Source: JBFXCS01 sp050181915 (GTDB lineage Bacteria; Actinomycetota; Thermoleophilia; Miltoncostaeales; Miltoncostaeaceae). From it: 64,000 bases of DNA. The notes below the pieces were generated by a model. It did no database searches, was not told where the DNA came from, and saw only the letters and a list, made by a program, of their open reading frames with translations. Position numbers and translations under genes: made by a program. Shown here one piece after another: positions 56,531 to 64,000 of the stretch. The DNA is taken from the NCBI GenBank assembly GCA_050181915.1, contig JBFXCS010000004.1, positions 186,001 to 250,000 on the forward strand, read 5' to 3'. The number at the start of each line of letters is the position of its first letter. Positions within the stretch are counted from its first letter, which is position 1.

Positions 56531-57166
56531 GTGGCTCGTCAGGGGGACGACCCGCGGCCGGATGCCGGACGATCCGACCTCCAGTATCCCCACCGAGGGG
56601 CGCATCGCCTCGTCGCCCAGCTGGCGGCGGAAGCGGCGCACCGCGCGGTCGGCGACGCCCGCCCGGCCGGGCCGCGGCGGACGGCCGCCCTCGAGGCTGC
56701 CCCAGGGGCACACCGCGCCCGGCGAGAACATCAGCGTCGACCCGCGCCATGCGACGACCGGCTCGTGCCAGTGGCCGTAGACGATGCAGTCGACGGGACC
56801 GAGCCGCCGCGCGAGGGCGCGGTGCAGCCCGGCGCGGTAGGGCAGATCGCGCCCGGCGGCGACCGAGGCGGCGATCACCGACGCGTCGAGCGGCGCCGCC
56901 CGCCGGCCGTGGGTGAGGCCGATGCGGTGCCCCCCGGCGTGCACCACCGCCGTGCGCGGCAGCGCCAGGCCGCCCAGGGTGTCGTGGTCGCCGTGCACCG
57001 CCACCACCGGCGCCAGGGCGGCGAGGTCGTCGAGCACCGACGGGACGCTCAGGTCGCCGGCGTGGAGGATCAGGTCGCAGCCGTCGAGCGCCTCGAGCAC
57101 GCCCTCCGGGAGGGCGTCGATGAACTCGCCCACGTGCGAGTCGGCGACGACGCCGATCGTGGTCAC
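56528..57166 (-). CDS. YfcE/MJ0936-type metallophosphoesterase
   Basis: 212 residues from a GTG at 57166, 4 nt after the ddl stop. Metallophosphoesterase motifs: GVVADSHVGE (D-x-H), LILHAGDLS (GD), AVHGDHD (G-D/N-H-D) and IVYGHWHEP (GHxH). It would hydrolyse phosphodiesters or phosphomonoesters with two metals. Last gene of the cell-wall operon; no specific link to peptidoglycan is known. Confidence 0.85.
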   Translation of the reverse strand: MTTIGVVADSHVGEFIDALPEGVLEALDGCDLILHAGDLSVPSVLDDLAALAPVVAVHGDHDTLGGLALPRTAVVHAGGHRIGLTHGRRAAPLDASVIAASVAAGRDLPYRAGLHRALARRLGPVDCIVYGHWHEPVVAWRGSTLMFSPGAVCPWGSLEGGRPPRPGRAGVADRAVRRFRRQLGDEAMRPSVGILEVGSSGIRPRVVPLTSH

Positions 57167-57170
57167 GGGA

Positions 57171-58202
57171 TCAGCAGAGGAACTCGCGCGCCGCGGCGGC
57201 GCGGGAGATGCCCAGCTCGATGAGGCGCTCCACCACCTCGGCGTACGGCACCCCGGCGCCATCGAGCAGCTGCGCGTAGACGCTGGTGGGCGTGAAGCCC
57301 GGCATGGTGTTGAGCTCGGACAGCAGCACCTCGCCGTCGGCCGTGACGAAGAAGTCGACCCGCGCCAGGCCGGAGCACTCGGCGGCGCGGAAGGCCCGCA
57401 GCGCCAGCTCCCGCGCCCGCTCGGAGACCGCGGCGGGCAGGTCGGCGGGCACCTGCACCCGCGTGCGGCCGGGCAGGTACTTGGTGTCGTAGTCGTACCA
57501 GTCGCCCTCGTAGAGGATCTCGCCGACCGGAGACACCACCGGCTCGTCGCCGTCGAGCACGCCCACCTCGACCTCGCGGCCGGTGACGGCGCGTTCCACC
57601 AGGGCCTTCGGGTCGTGGCGGAAGGCCAGCTCCAGCGAGGACGCCAGGTCGGCGGGCGTCGGCACGGGGCTGATGCCCACGCTCGACCCCAGCCGGGCGG
57701 GCTTGCAGAAGGCCGGGTAGCCGACGCCGTCGGCGATGCGACGGCCGACGGCCGCCGGGTCGGCCGCCCACTCGGCGCGCGAGGCCGTCCGGTGCTCGGG
57801 GGTGGGGATGCCGGCGTCGCGCAGCAGCACCTTGAAGAGGGCCTTGTCCATCGCGACGGCCGAGGCGGCGACGCCCGAGCCGACGTACGGCAGCCCGGCG
57901 GTCTCGAGCAGGCCCTGGACGGTGCCGTCCTCGCCGTTCGGGCCGTGCAGCACGGGGAAGACCACGTCGAGGGTCTCGGCCGGCCCGCCGTCCAGGCGCA
58001 CCAGCCGGCCCGTGCCGTCCGGCCCCGGCGCGATGGCGACGGGGCGGCCGTCGACGCTCCAGTCGCCCTCCTGCGAGATGAGCACCGGCACGACCTCGTA
58101 CCGCGCGGGGTCGAGGGCGTCGATCACGGCGCGGGCCGACGACAGCGACACCTCGTGCTCGCTGCTGCGCCCGCCCATCAGGACGGCCACCCGTCGGCTC
58201 AC
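57171..58202 (-). CDS. ddl: D-alanine-D-alanine ligase
   Basis: 343 residues from a GTG overlapping the pknB stop by 4 nt. Ddl motifs: VLMGGRSSEHEVSLSSARAV, FPVLHGPNGEDGTVQGLLE, VGSGVAASAVAMDK, PARLGSSVGI and LARVDFFVTADGEVLLSELNTMPGFTPTS. It makes the D-Ala-D-Ala dipeptide that ends peptidoglycan stems. The position directly after pknB suggests coordinated expression with wall growth. Confidence 0.95.
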   Translation of the reverse strand: MSRRVAVLMGGRSSEHEVSLSSARAVIDALDPARYEVVPVLISQEGDWSVDGRPVAIAPGPDGTGRLVRLDGGPAETLDVVFPVLHGPNGEDGTVQGLLETAGLPYVGSGVAASAVAMDKALFKVLLRDAGIPTPEHRTASRAEWAADPAAVGRRIADGVGYPAFCKPARLGSSVGISPVPTPADLASSLELAFRHDPKALVERAVTGREVEVGVLDGDEPVVSPVGEILYEGDWYDYDTKYLPGRTRVQVPADLPAAVSERARELALRAFRAAECSGLARVDFFVTADGEVLLSELNTMPGFTPTSVYAQLLDGAGVPYAEVVERLIELGISRAAAAREFLC

Positions 58203-60163
58203 GGCGGCGGCGGCTGGGCGCCGCCCGTGGTCGATGGCGAGGTGGCCGTCTCGCCGGTCGTCGTCTCCGGCGCCACGGCGACGGTGATGGTGAGGGTGGC
58301 GCCCGGCCGCACCGACGACCCCTCCGGCGGGCTCACCGCGATCACCGTCCCGGGCGTCGCGGTCGACGACTCGTCGGTGTCGCTGATCACGTTGAAGCCG
58401 GCCGTCTGCAGCTTGCTGCGCGCCGAGTCGGCGTCGAGCCCCACCACCCCGCTGGGCACCGTGGTGTCGGGCGGCGCGGTCGCGACCACGATCGTCACCG
58501 TGCTGCCGGCGGACACCATCGTCGTGGGGCCGGGGTCCTGCTCGACGACCGTGCCGGCGTCGAAATCGCTCGTGGTCCGGGTGGTGACGCGGGGCACCAG
58601 GTCGGCGTCGCGCAGGATCGACTCGGCCTCGCTCTGCGGCCTCTGGCGCACGTCCGGCACCGAGACCTGCTCCGGGCCGCTCGACACCGTGAGGGTCACC
58701 GTGCTGCCGGACGGCGCCTGCGATCCGCCCTGCGGGTCCTGGGCGGTGACGACGCCCTCCTCGGCCTCGTCGTCGGCCTCGCGGTTCACGGAGATCTCGA
58801 ACCCGGCGGCCGACAGCTCGCGCTGCGCGTCCTCGAGCTGGTCGTTCACGACGTCGGGCACGTCGACCATGCCCGCGCCGCTGCTGATGCGCAGCGTGAC
58901 GGTGCTGCCCTCGTCGGCCATCGCGCCGGCGGGGGGCTCCGTGCCGATCGCGTTGCCCTCCTCGACCACGGCGCTCTCCGCGTGGGTCACCCTCACCTGG
59001 AAGCCCGCGTCCTTCAGGGTCGCGGTGGCCTGGGCCTCGGGGGTGTTCGCGACCGCCGGGACCTGGACCTTGTCGGCTCCGCCGCCTCCACTCAGTAGCG
59101 CGAAGGCGGCCACGACGATCGCCGCCACCAGCACCAGGGCGCCCACCACGACCGGCCAGCGCCGGCGGTGCGGCGGCGGCTCGGCCGGGGGGGTGCGCGG
59201 CGGGGGGGTGCGCGGCGCCTGGGGCCGGGCCGGCGCGACGCGGGTCGCCTCGGTGGGCTGATCGAGCACCCGCGTCGCCTCGGTGGGCGGCTCCAGGTCG
59301 GGCGGGATGAGGATGCGGGTGGTGCCGTGCGACTCGATGGCCCGCTGCGCCTCGGTGAGCGCCCTGCTGAACTCCTCGGCGGTGCGGTAGCGCTCGCCGG
59401 CGCGCTTGTTGAGCGCCTTCATCACCACCGCCTCCAGCTCGAGCGGCACGCTCGGCTCGACGGTGCGCAGCGGCTGCGGCTCGTCGCTGATCTGCTTCAT
59501 CGCCACGGCCACGGGGCGCTCGCCGTCGAACGGCACCCGGCCGCTGAGCATCTCGTAGAGGACGATGCCGACGCAGTAGGTGTCGCTGGCGGCGGTGACC
59601 TCGTCGCCGCGCGCCTGCTCGGGCGAGATGTACTGGGCGGTGCCGATCACGGCGCCGGCCTCGGTCATCTCGGTCTGGTGGCCGGCGCGGGCGATGCCGA
59701 AGTCGGTCACCTTCAGGGTGCCGTCCTCGGCCACCAGGACGTTCTGCGGCTTGACGTCGCGGTGGATCACGTCGCGGCGGTGCGCGGCCGCCAGGGCGGC
59801 CAGGATCTGCTGGGCGTAGTCGATCGACTGCAGCGGCGGCATCGGCGCGCGGCGGCGGATGACCTGCTTCAGGTCGGGGCCCGACAGGTACTCCATCACG
59901 ATGTAGTAGCGGCCGTCCGCCTCGCCGCGGTCGTACACCGCGACGATGTTCGGGTGCGAGAGACCGGCCGCCGCGGAGGCCTCGCGGCGGAAGCGCTCCA
60001 CGAACTGCGGATCGGAGGCGTAGGGCTCCGACAGCACCTTCACCGCCACCTCGCGGTCGAGCAGGCGGTCGTGGGCCAGGTACACCCGCGCCATGCCGCC
60101 GCGGCCCAGCTGGCGGCCCAGCTCGTAGCGGCCGCCGATCAGGTCCCCGGCCTCCAGGCTCAT
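58199..60163 (-). CDS. pknB: PASTA-domain Ser/Thr protein kinase (PknB type)
   Basis: 654 residues from the ATG at 60163. Kinase domain: GRGGMARVY, VAVKVL, VIHRDVKPQNVL, VTDFGIAR, GTAQYISPEQARG. A Pro/Thr-rich juxtamembrane linker, a membrane helix (WPVVVGALVLVAAIVVAAFALL) and four PASTA repeats (VQVPAVANT, VDVPDVVND, VSVPDVRQR, TVPSGVVGL) follow, then a Thr/Ser-rich tail. PASTA domains bind muropeptides or lipid II and report wall status. The stop of pbpA overlaps its start (ATGA). Confidence 0.97.
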   Translation of the reverse strand: MSLEAGDLIGGRYELGRQLGRGGMARVYLAHDRLLDREVAVKVLSEPYASDPQFVERFRREASAAAGLSHPNIVAVYDRGEADGRYYIVMEYLSGPDLKQVIRRRAPMPPLQSIDYAQQILAALAAAHRRDVIHRDVKPQNVLVAEDGTLKVTDFGIARAGHQTEMTEAGAVIGTAQYISPEQARGDEVTAASDTYCVGIVLYEMLSGRVPFDGERPVAVAMKQISDEPQPLRTVEPSVPLELEAVVMKALNKRAGERYRTAEEFSRALTEAQRAIESHGTTRILIPPDLEPPTEATRVLDQPTEATRVAPARPQAPRTPPPRTPPAEPPPHRRRWPVVVGALVLVAAIVVAAFALLSGGGGADKVQVPAVANTPEAQATATLKDAGFQVRVTHAESAVVEEGNAIGTEPPAGAMADEGSTVTLRISSGAGMVDVPDVVNDQLEDAQRELSAAGFEISVNREADDEAEEGVVTAQDPQGGSQAPSGSTVTLTVSSGPEQVSVPDVRQRPQSEAESILRDADLVPRVTTRTTSDFDAGTVVEQDPGPTTMVSAGSTVTIVVATAPPDTTVPSGVVGLDADSARSKLQTAGFNVISDTDESSTATPGTVIAVSPPEGSSVRPGATLTITVAVAPETTTGETATSPSTTGGAQPPPP

Positions 60164-61596
60164 CCGCGCGCCTCGATCGCCGCCCTCATCACCTCGCCCG
60201 CCACGGGGGCGGCCACGTCGCCGCCGGTGGCCGAGCTCTTCTCGATGACCACCGCGACCGCGACGACCGGGTCGTCGGCCGGAGCGAAGCCGATGAACCA
60301 CGCCTGGTTCTGAGTGGCGATGCCGGTCTCGGCGGTGCCGGTCTTGCCGGCCACCGTCAGGCCGCTGAGCGCGGCGGCGGTGCCGGTACCGGAGCGGACC
60401 ACGTCCTCCATCATGCTGGTGAGCTCCGCCGCCTGCTCGGGCGTCATCACGGTGCTCACCTCGCGCGGCTCGGCGGTCTGGATCACCGATCCGCCGCGGT
60501 CGACGATGCGGCTCATCACGTGCGGCTGCATCTCGACGCCGTCGTTCGCCACGGTGGCGGCGACCATGGCCATCTGCAGCGGCGTCGCGAGCACCCGCTC
60601 CTGGCCGATGGCGATGCGCGCCGTGTCCTCGCCGCGCGCGTCGTTGGCCAGGACGGTGTTCCCGTCGAGCCGGCCGGACGGCAGCACCATCTCCTCGGGC
60701 AGGTCGATGCCGGGCCGCGTGCCGAAGCCGTAGGCGCTCATGGTGGCCCCCAGCCGATCGGGGCCGAGGTCGTCGCCGATCGAGGCGAACACGGTGTTGA
60801 TCGAGTTGGTGAGAGCCGTGCGCAGGGTCACGCGACCGTACCTCTCGCTGCCGAAGTTGCGGATCGGGTCTCCGCCGCCCGTCGCGTCGTACGAGCCGGT
60901 GTCGTCGAACGACGAGTTCTCGTCGTAGAGGGAGTTCACCAGGGCGCTGGTGGTGGTGACCACCTTAAAGGTCGACCCCGGCGGGTACCGGCCCTGCGTG
61001 GCGCGGTTGAGGAGTGAGGTGTCGGGCGCCTGTTTGATCTTGCCCTCGGTGATGTCCTGCAGGCTGAAGGTCGGCGACGAGGCCATGGTGAGCACCGCGC
61101 CGGTGCGCGGGTCGAGCGCCACGACCGCCCCTGCACGGCCCAGCAGGGCCTGCTCGGCGACGGTCTGGATGCGGGTGTCGAGGGTCAGCTGCACGTTCGC
61201 CCCCTCCTTCTCGGAGAGGTTGAGCCGCTGCAACAGGGGCTGGGCGCCGAAGCTGCCGGCCAGGTAGCGGTCGTACTCCTTCTCGACGCCGGTCTTCGAG
61301 CCGTCCTCGGCGAGTGAGTAGCCCACCACCTGGGCCATCAGGCCGCCCTGCGGATAGACGCGCTCGAACACCTTCTGGCCCTTGATGCGGCGGGCGCGGC
61401 TGATCGCCAGGCGCCGGCCGTCGGCCGAGAGGATGGTGCCGCGGTCGATGAGCTTCTCGGCCTGGATCTGCTGGGCGTTGTCGGAGCGGTCCTTGAGGTC
61501 GTTCGCCGCCACGACCTGCCACCAGCCGAGCATCAGCATCAGCAGGCCGAAGCCGCCCGCGAGGGCGAGGTAGAGGCGGCGCAGGGAGCGGTTCAC
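60160..61596 (-). CDS. pbpA: Class B penicillin-binding protein (PbpA/FtsI-like transpeptidase)
   Basis: 478 residues from a GTG overlapping the rodA stop by 4 nt. One N-terminal anchor helix, a dimerisation domain, then the transpeptidase: SxxK in YPPGSTFKVV, SxN in LTNSINTVF and KTG in VAGKTGTAET. It crosslinks stem peptides and pairs with the SEDS protein encoded just upstream. Confidence 0.95.
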   Translation of the reverse strand: MNRSLRRLYLALAGGFGLLMLMLGWWQVVAANDLKDRSDNAQQIQAEKLIDRGTILSADGRRLAISRARRIKGQKVFERVYPQGGLMAQVVGYSLAEDGSKTGVEKEYDRYLAGSFGAQPLLQRLNLSEKEGANVQLTLDTRIQTVAEQALLGRAGAVVALDPRTGAVLTMASSPTFSLQDITEGKIKQAPDTSLLNRATQGRYPPGSTFKVVTTTSALVNSLYDENSSFDDTGSYDATGGGDPIRNFGSERYGRVTLRTALTNSINTVFASIGDDLGPDRLGATMSAYGFGTRPGIDLPEEMVLPSGRLDGNTVLANDARGEDTARIAIGQERVLATPLQMAMVAATVANDGVEMQPHVMSRIVDRGGSVIQTAEPREVSTVMTPEQAAELTSMMEDVVRSGTGTAAALSGLTVAGKTGTAETGIATQNQAWFIGFAPADDPVVAVAVVIEKSSATGGDVAAPVAGEVMRAAIEARG

Positions 61597-62939
61597 GCGG
61601 GCGCCCCCTCATCGATCTCCCGGGCCGCCGCCCGCCGCGCGCGGCGCGGCACCGCCGGCCCGGCCTGCGAGCGGTGGCTCACGATGAGCAGCAGCGCCAC
61701 GAGGGCGAAGTTGGTGACGACGCTCGATCCGCCGTAGCTCATGAAGGGCAGCGTCACGCCGGTGAGCGGCACCAGCCGCACCACGCCGCCCACGATCAGC
61801 ACGGTCTGCAGGCCGAGGGCGATGGTGAGGCCGCCGGCCAGCAGCTTCGAGTAGCCGTCGTTCGCCCGCGCGGCGATGACGAAGCCGCGCTGGATGAGCA
61901 CGAGGAAGCCCAGCAGCAGGGCGACCCCGCCGACGTAGCCGAGCTCGGTGGCCACGGCGGTGAACATGAAGTCGGTCTGCAGGGCGGGCACCACCGGGTT
62001 TCCGTTCTCCGTCACCAGGAAGGCGCGCCCCAGGCCCGGCCCCATGAGGCCCCCCTCGGCCATCGCGTACAGCGACTGCACCAGCTGGTAGCCCTGGTCC
62101 TGCTTGTCCGGCCAGGGGTTGATCCAGTTGTCGACCCGTTCCGCGATGCGGGGCACCACGGTGTAGACGAGGGCCGACCCCACCAGGAACAGCCCCAGGC
62201 CGAAGCCGGTGTAGGCGATGCGCCCGGTGGCCAGGTAGATCATCGCCAGGAACACGCCCAGGAACAGCAGCGCGGTGCCGAAGTCGTTGAGCACCACGAC
62301 CAGGCCGAGACAGGCGACCAGGAAGAGCAGCACGGGCCCGAGGGCCGCCATCGGCGGCACCGGCATGCCCATCACGCGGCGGGTGGGGATCGCCAGCAGC
62401 TCGCGCTTGTCGCGCAGGTAGGCCGCCAGGAAGATCACGATCAGCACCTTGGCGACCTCGCCCAGCTGCACCGTCTGCCCGCCGCCGATCTCGATCCACA
62501 GCTTCGCGCCCGACACCCGGGTGCCGAAGACCATGGTCACGACCAGCAGCGCGACCGCGGTGAGGCCGATCAGGTAGCGATAGGGCTCCAGCACGCGATG
62601 GTCCGGCAGAAACAGGATCACGCCGATGAAGGCCGCGCCGCCCACGGCGACCCACACCGCCTGGTCGGCGGCGAGGCCGGGATCGATGCGGTTCAGCTCC
62701 ACCAGGCCGATGCCCACCAGCACGCCCACCACCGGCAGCAGGTAGGGGTCGGCCTTGGGCGCCCGCAGGCGCAGCGCCACGTGCATCGCCAGGAAGACCG
62801 CGATCACCCCGGCGGCCCCCTGCCACGGGCCCGGCTCGAACGAGTTGGCGCGCGCGCTGGCCACCGACGCGACGCCGATCAGGCCGAGCAGACCCGCCGG
62901 GATGAGGAATCCCAGCTCGCGCGTGCGGGCCGAGATCAC
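61593..62939 (-). CDS. rodA: SEDS-family glycan polymerase (RodA/FtsW)
   Basis: 448 residues from a GTG overlapping the phosphatase stop by 4 nt. About 12 helices. SEDS hallmarks: GAKLWIEIGGGQTVQLGEVAKVLIVIFLAAYL, VVLNDFGTALLFLGVFLAMIYLATG, WPDKQDQGYQLVQSLYAMAEGGLMGPGLG and TLPFMSYGGSSVV. It polymerises lipid II, with PbpA as partner transpeptidase. The N-terminal region is longer than in E. coli RodA, as usual in actinobacteria. Confidence 0.95.
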   Translation of the reverse strand: MISARTRELGFLIPAGLLGLIGVASVASARANSFEPGPWQGAAGVIAVFLAMHVALRLRAPKADPYLLPVVGVLVGIGLVELNRIDPGLAADQAVWVAVGGAAFIGVILFLPDHRVLEPYRYLIGLTAVALLVVTMVFGTRVSGAKLWIEIGGGQTVQLGEVAKVLIVIFLAAYLRDKRELLAIPTRRVMGMPVPPMAALGPVLLFLVACLGLVVVLNDFGTALLFLGVFLAMIYLATGRIAYTGFGLGLFLVGSALVYTVVPRIAERVDNWINPWPDKQDQGYQLVQSLYAMAEGGLMGPGLGRAFLVTENGNPVVPALQTDFMFTAVATELGYVGGVALLLGFLVLIQRGFVIAARANDGYSKLLAGGLTIALGLQTVLIVGGVVRLVPLTGVTLPFMSYGGSSVVTNFALVALLLIVSHRSQAGPAVPRRARRAAAREIDEGAPA

Positions 62940-64000
62940 CCGGCGGCGTCCGGGGTGGTCTCCCCCACGGGAGGGGTGACGGGCGTGCTCGGCGCCGTCG
63001 TGGTGGAGTCGTCCTCGGAGGGGGTGTCCGCGGCGCCCGGCACCGGCACCGTCGTGGGCAGCGAGTAGCGCCACACCAGGCGGGCGGCCAGCTCGACCGC
63101 CTCGCCCTGGCCGCGGGCGCCGCCGTCGAGCGCCTTGGGCTCGGACTCGCGCACCAGGTCGGCCGACACGCCGGTGTCCTGCCACGGCCGCGAGAGGTCG
63201 ATGCCGAGCAGGTCGAAGGGCAGGCCGTGGTCGACGCGCACCTCGCCCGCCGGGTCGGTGGTGACGACGTAGGTGCGGCTGGCCACCCAGGCGCCCGCGC
63301 CGCCCGCCAGGACGAGCGCCACGACCACGCCGATCAGGGCGGGGGCGAGGCGCCGGCGGCGGCGGCCCACCGGCTCGAGCACGCGCACCCGCGGGGCGTC
63401 GCCGCGCTCGCCGTCGGCGCGGTCGGTGCCCGCGTGGCCGTGCACGCCGCCCAGCACCTTCATCTTCGCGGTGGTCGAGGCGTCGGGCCCGTCGGGCAGG
63501 AACGGCGCCTCGGCCGTGTCGGCCGGCGCGTCGGTGCCCACGATCCCCACCCGCGCCAGCACGACGGTGACGTTGTCGGTGCCGCCGGCGCCGTTGGCCT
63601 TCCCCACCAGCCCGCGCGCGGCCTCCTGCAGGCTCTCGGCCTCGGTCAGCACCTCCGCGATGACGCTCTCGTGCACGTACGACGACAGCCCGTCGCTGCA
63701 CAGCAGCACCACGTCGCCGTCGCGCAGGTACTCGGAGATCGTGTCGGGCTCCACCTCGGGCTCGGCGCCCAGGGCGCGGGTGATGACGTTGCGGTGCGGG
63801 TGGCTCTCGGCCTCCTCCGGGGTGATGCTGCCGCGGCGCACCAGCTCGGCCACCACCGAGTGGTCCTCGGTGAGCTGGCGCAGGGTCCCGTCGCGCCACA
63901 GGTAGGCGCGCGAGTCGCCCACGTGGACCACGTCCAGGCGGCCCTCGTGCAGCATCGCGGCGGTCAGCGTGGTGCCCATGCCGGACATGGCCGGGTCCTC
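62936..64000 (-). CDS. pstP: PP2C-family Ser/Thr phosphatase (PstP-like), truncated by the window edge
   Basis: 355 codons visible; the 5' end lies beyond 64000. The visible part begins near MSGMGTTLTAAML and includes HVGDSRAYLWRDGTLRQLTEDHS, VITRALGAEPEVEPDT, VVLLCSDGLSSYV and GGTDNVTVVLARV, the metal-binding Asp motifs of PP2C. A membrane helix (LAPALIGVVVALVLAGGAGAWVASR) and a short exported Pro/Thr-rich region follow. It should reverse PknB-type phosphorylation. Heads the visible pstP-rodA-pbpA-pknB order typical of actinobacteria. Confidence 0.93.
   Translation of the reverse strand, partial: EDPAMSGMGTTLTAAMLHEGRLDVVHVGDSRAYLWRDGTLRQLTEDHSVVAELVRRGSITPEEAESHPHRNVITRALGAEPEVEPDTISEYLRDGDVVLLCSDGLSSYVHESVIAEVLTEAESLQEAARGLVGKANGAGGTDNVTVVLARVGIVGTDAPADTAEAPFLPDGPDASTTAKMKVLGGVHGHAGTDRADGERGDAPRVRVLEPVGRRRRRLAPALIGVVVALVLAGGAGAWVASRTYVVTTDPAGEVRVDHGLPFDLLGIDLSRPWQDTGVSADLVRESEPKALDGGARGQGEAVELAARLVWRYSLPTTVPVPGAADTPSEDDSTTTAPSTPVTPPVGETTPDAAG

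Overview
The window is about 74% G+C by eye. It has strong third-position G/C bias, frequent GTG starts, 4-nt start/stop overlaps inside operons, and many TAnnnT hexamers 6-9 nt upstream of start codons, which suggests leaderless mRNAs. It carries a PP2C-RodA-PBP-PknB(PASTA) cell-wall operon, a class II (B12) ribonucleotide reductase with NrdR, and a CtaG/Zur/zinc-uptake block. Together these fit a deep-branching actinobacterium (Actinomycetota), possibly Thermoleophilia/Solirubrobacterales. The phylum is well supported; the class is inference. No phage, plasmid or CRISPR is visible.

Layout. 1-6.8 kb: end of a polyprenol-phosphate glycosyltransferase, an O-antigen-ligase-like TPR protein, a signal peptidase, and nrdR-nrdJ. 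6.8-13.2 kb: a redox block made of an aldo/keto reductase, a PQQ-type beta-propeller lipoprotein, a zinc alcohol dehydrogenase and a NarL-type sensor/regulator pair. Matching CACCCG-NN-CGGGTG inverted repeats lie in both divergent promoter regions. 13.2-19.4 kb: a secreted protein behind four 11-bp-spaced direct repeats, CtaG, a Zur-like regulator, ZnuCBA and a DUF3445 protein. 19.4-26.2 kb: lgt, a decayed vapBC, ArsR-SRPBCC divergent from clpP, a DUF937 protein, PEP carboxylase, a small membrane protein and a STAS protein.

26.3-31.0 kb: a three-gene operon (NeuD-like acyltransferase, amidohydrolase, cysteine-dioxygenase-like cupin) meets tandem ATP-grasp paralogues tail to tail. 31.0-34.9 kb: a sulfate ABC operon with a perfect inverted repeat near its predicted start. 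34.9-39.0 kb: a cobalamin-riboswitch-controlled ECF transporter with a DUF4430 lipoprotein, a plausible B12 supply for the NrdJ encoded in the same window. 39.1-48.5 kb: a lone integrase-like protein and three ECF sigma-factor modules. One fuses sigma, anti-sigma zinc-binding and surface-repeat segments in a single chain; one carries two beta-propeller-like proteins; one carries an anti-sigma-TlpA-FtsX-ectodomain fusion. tRNA-Met, tRNA-Thr and tRNA-Tyr lie in this part. 48.7-54.6 kb: an orphan OmpR regulator, a Ser/Thr kinase, two overlapping tyrosine recombinases, an AraC/DinB-like protein and a reductase. 54.6-64 kb: a secreted protein, a DUF4190 membrane protein, and the cell-wall operon pstP-rodA-pbpA-pknB-ddl-phosphoesterase, which runs off the right edge.

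Convergent neighbours are repeatedly separated by strong GC hairpins that can terminate both strands.
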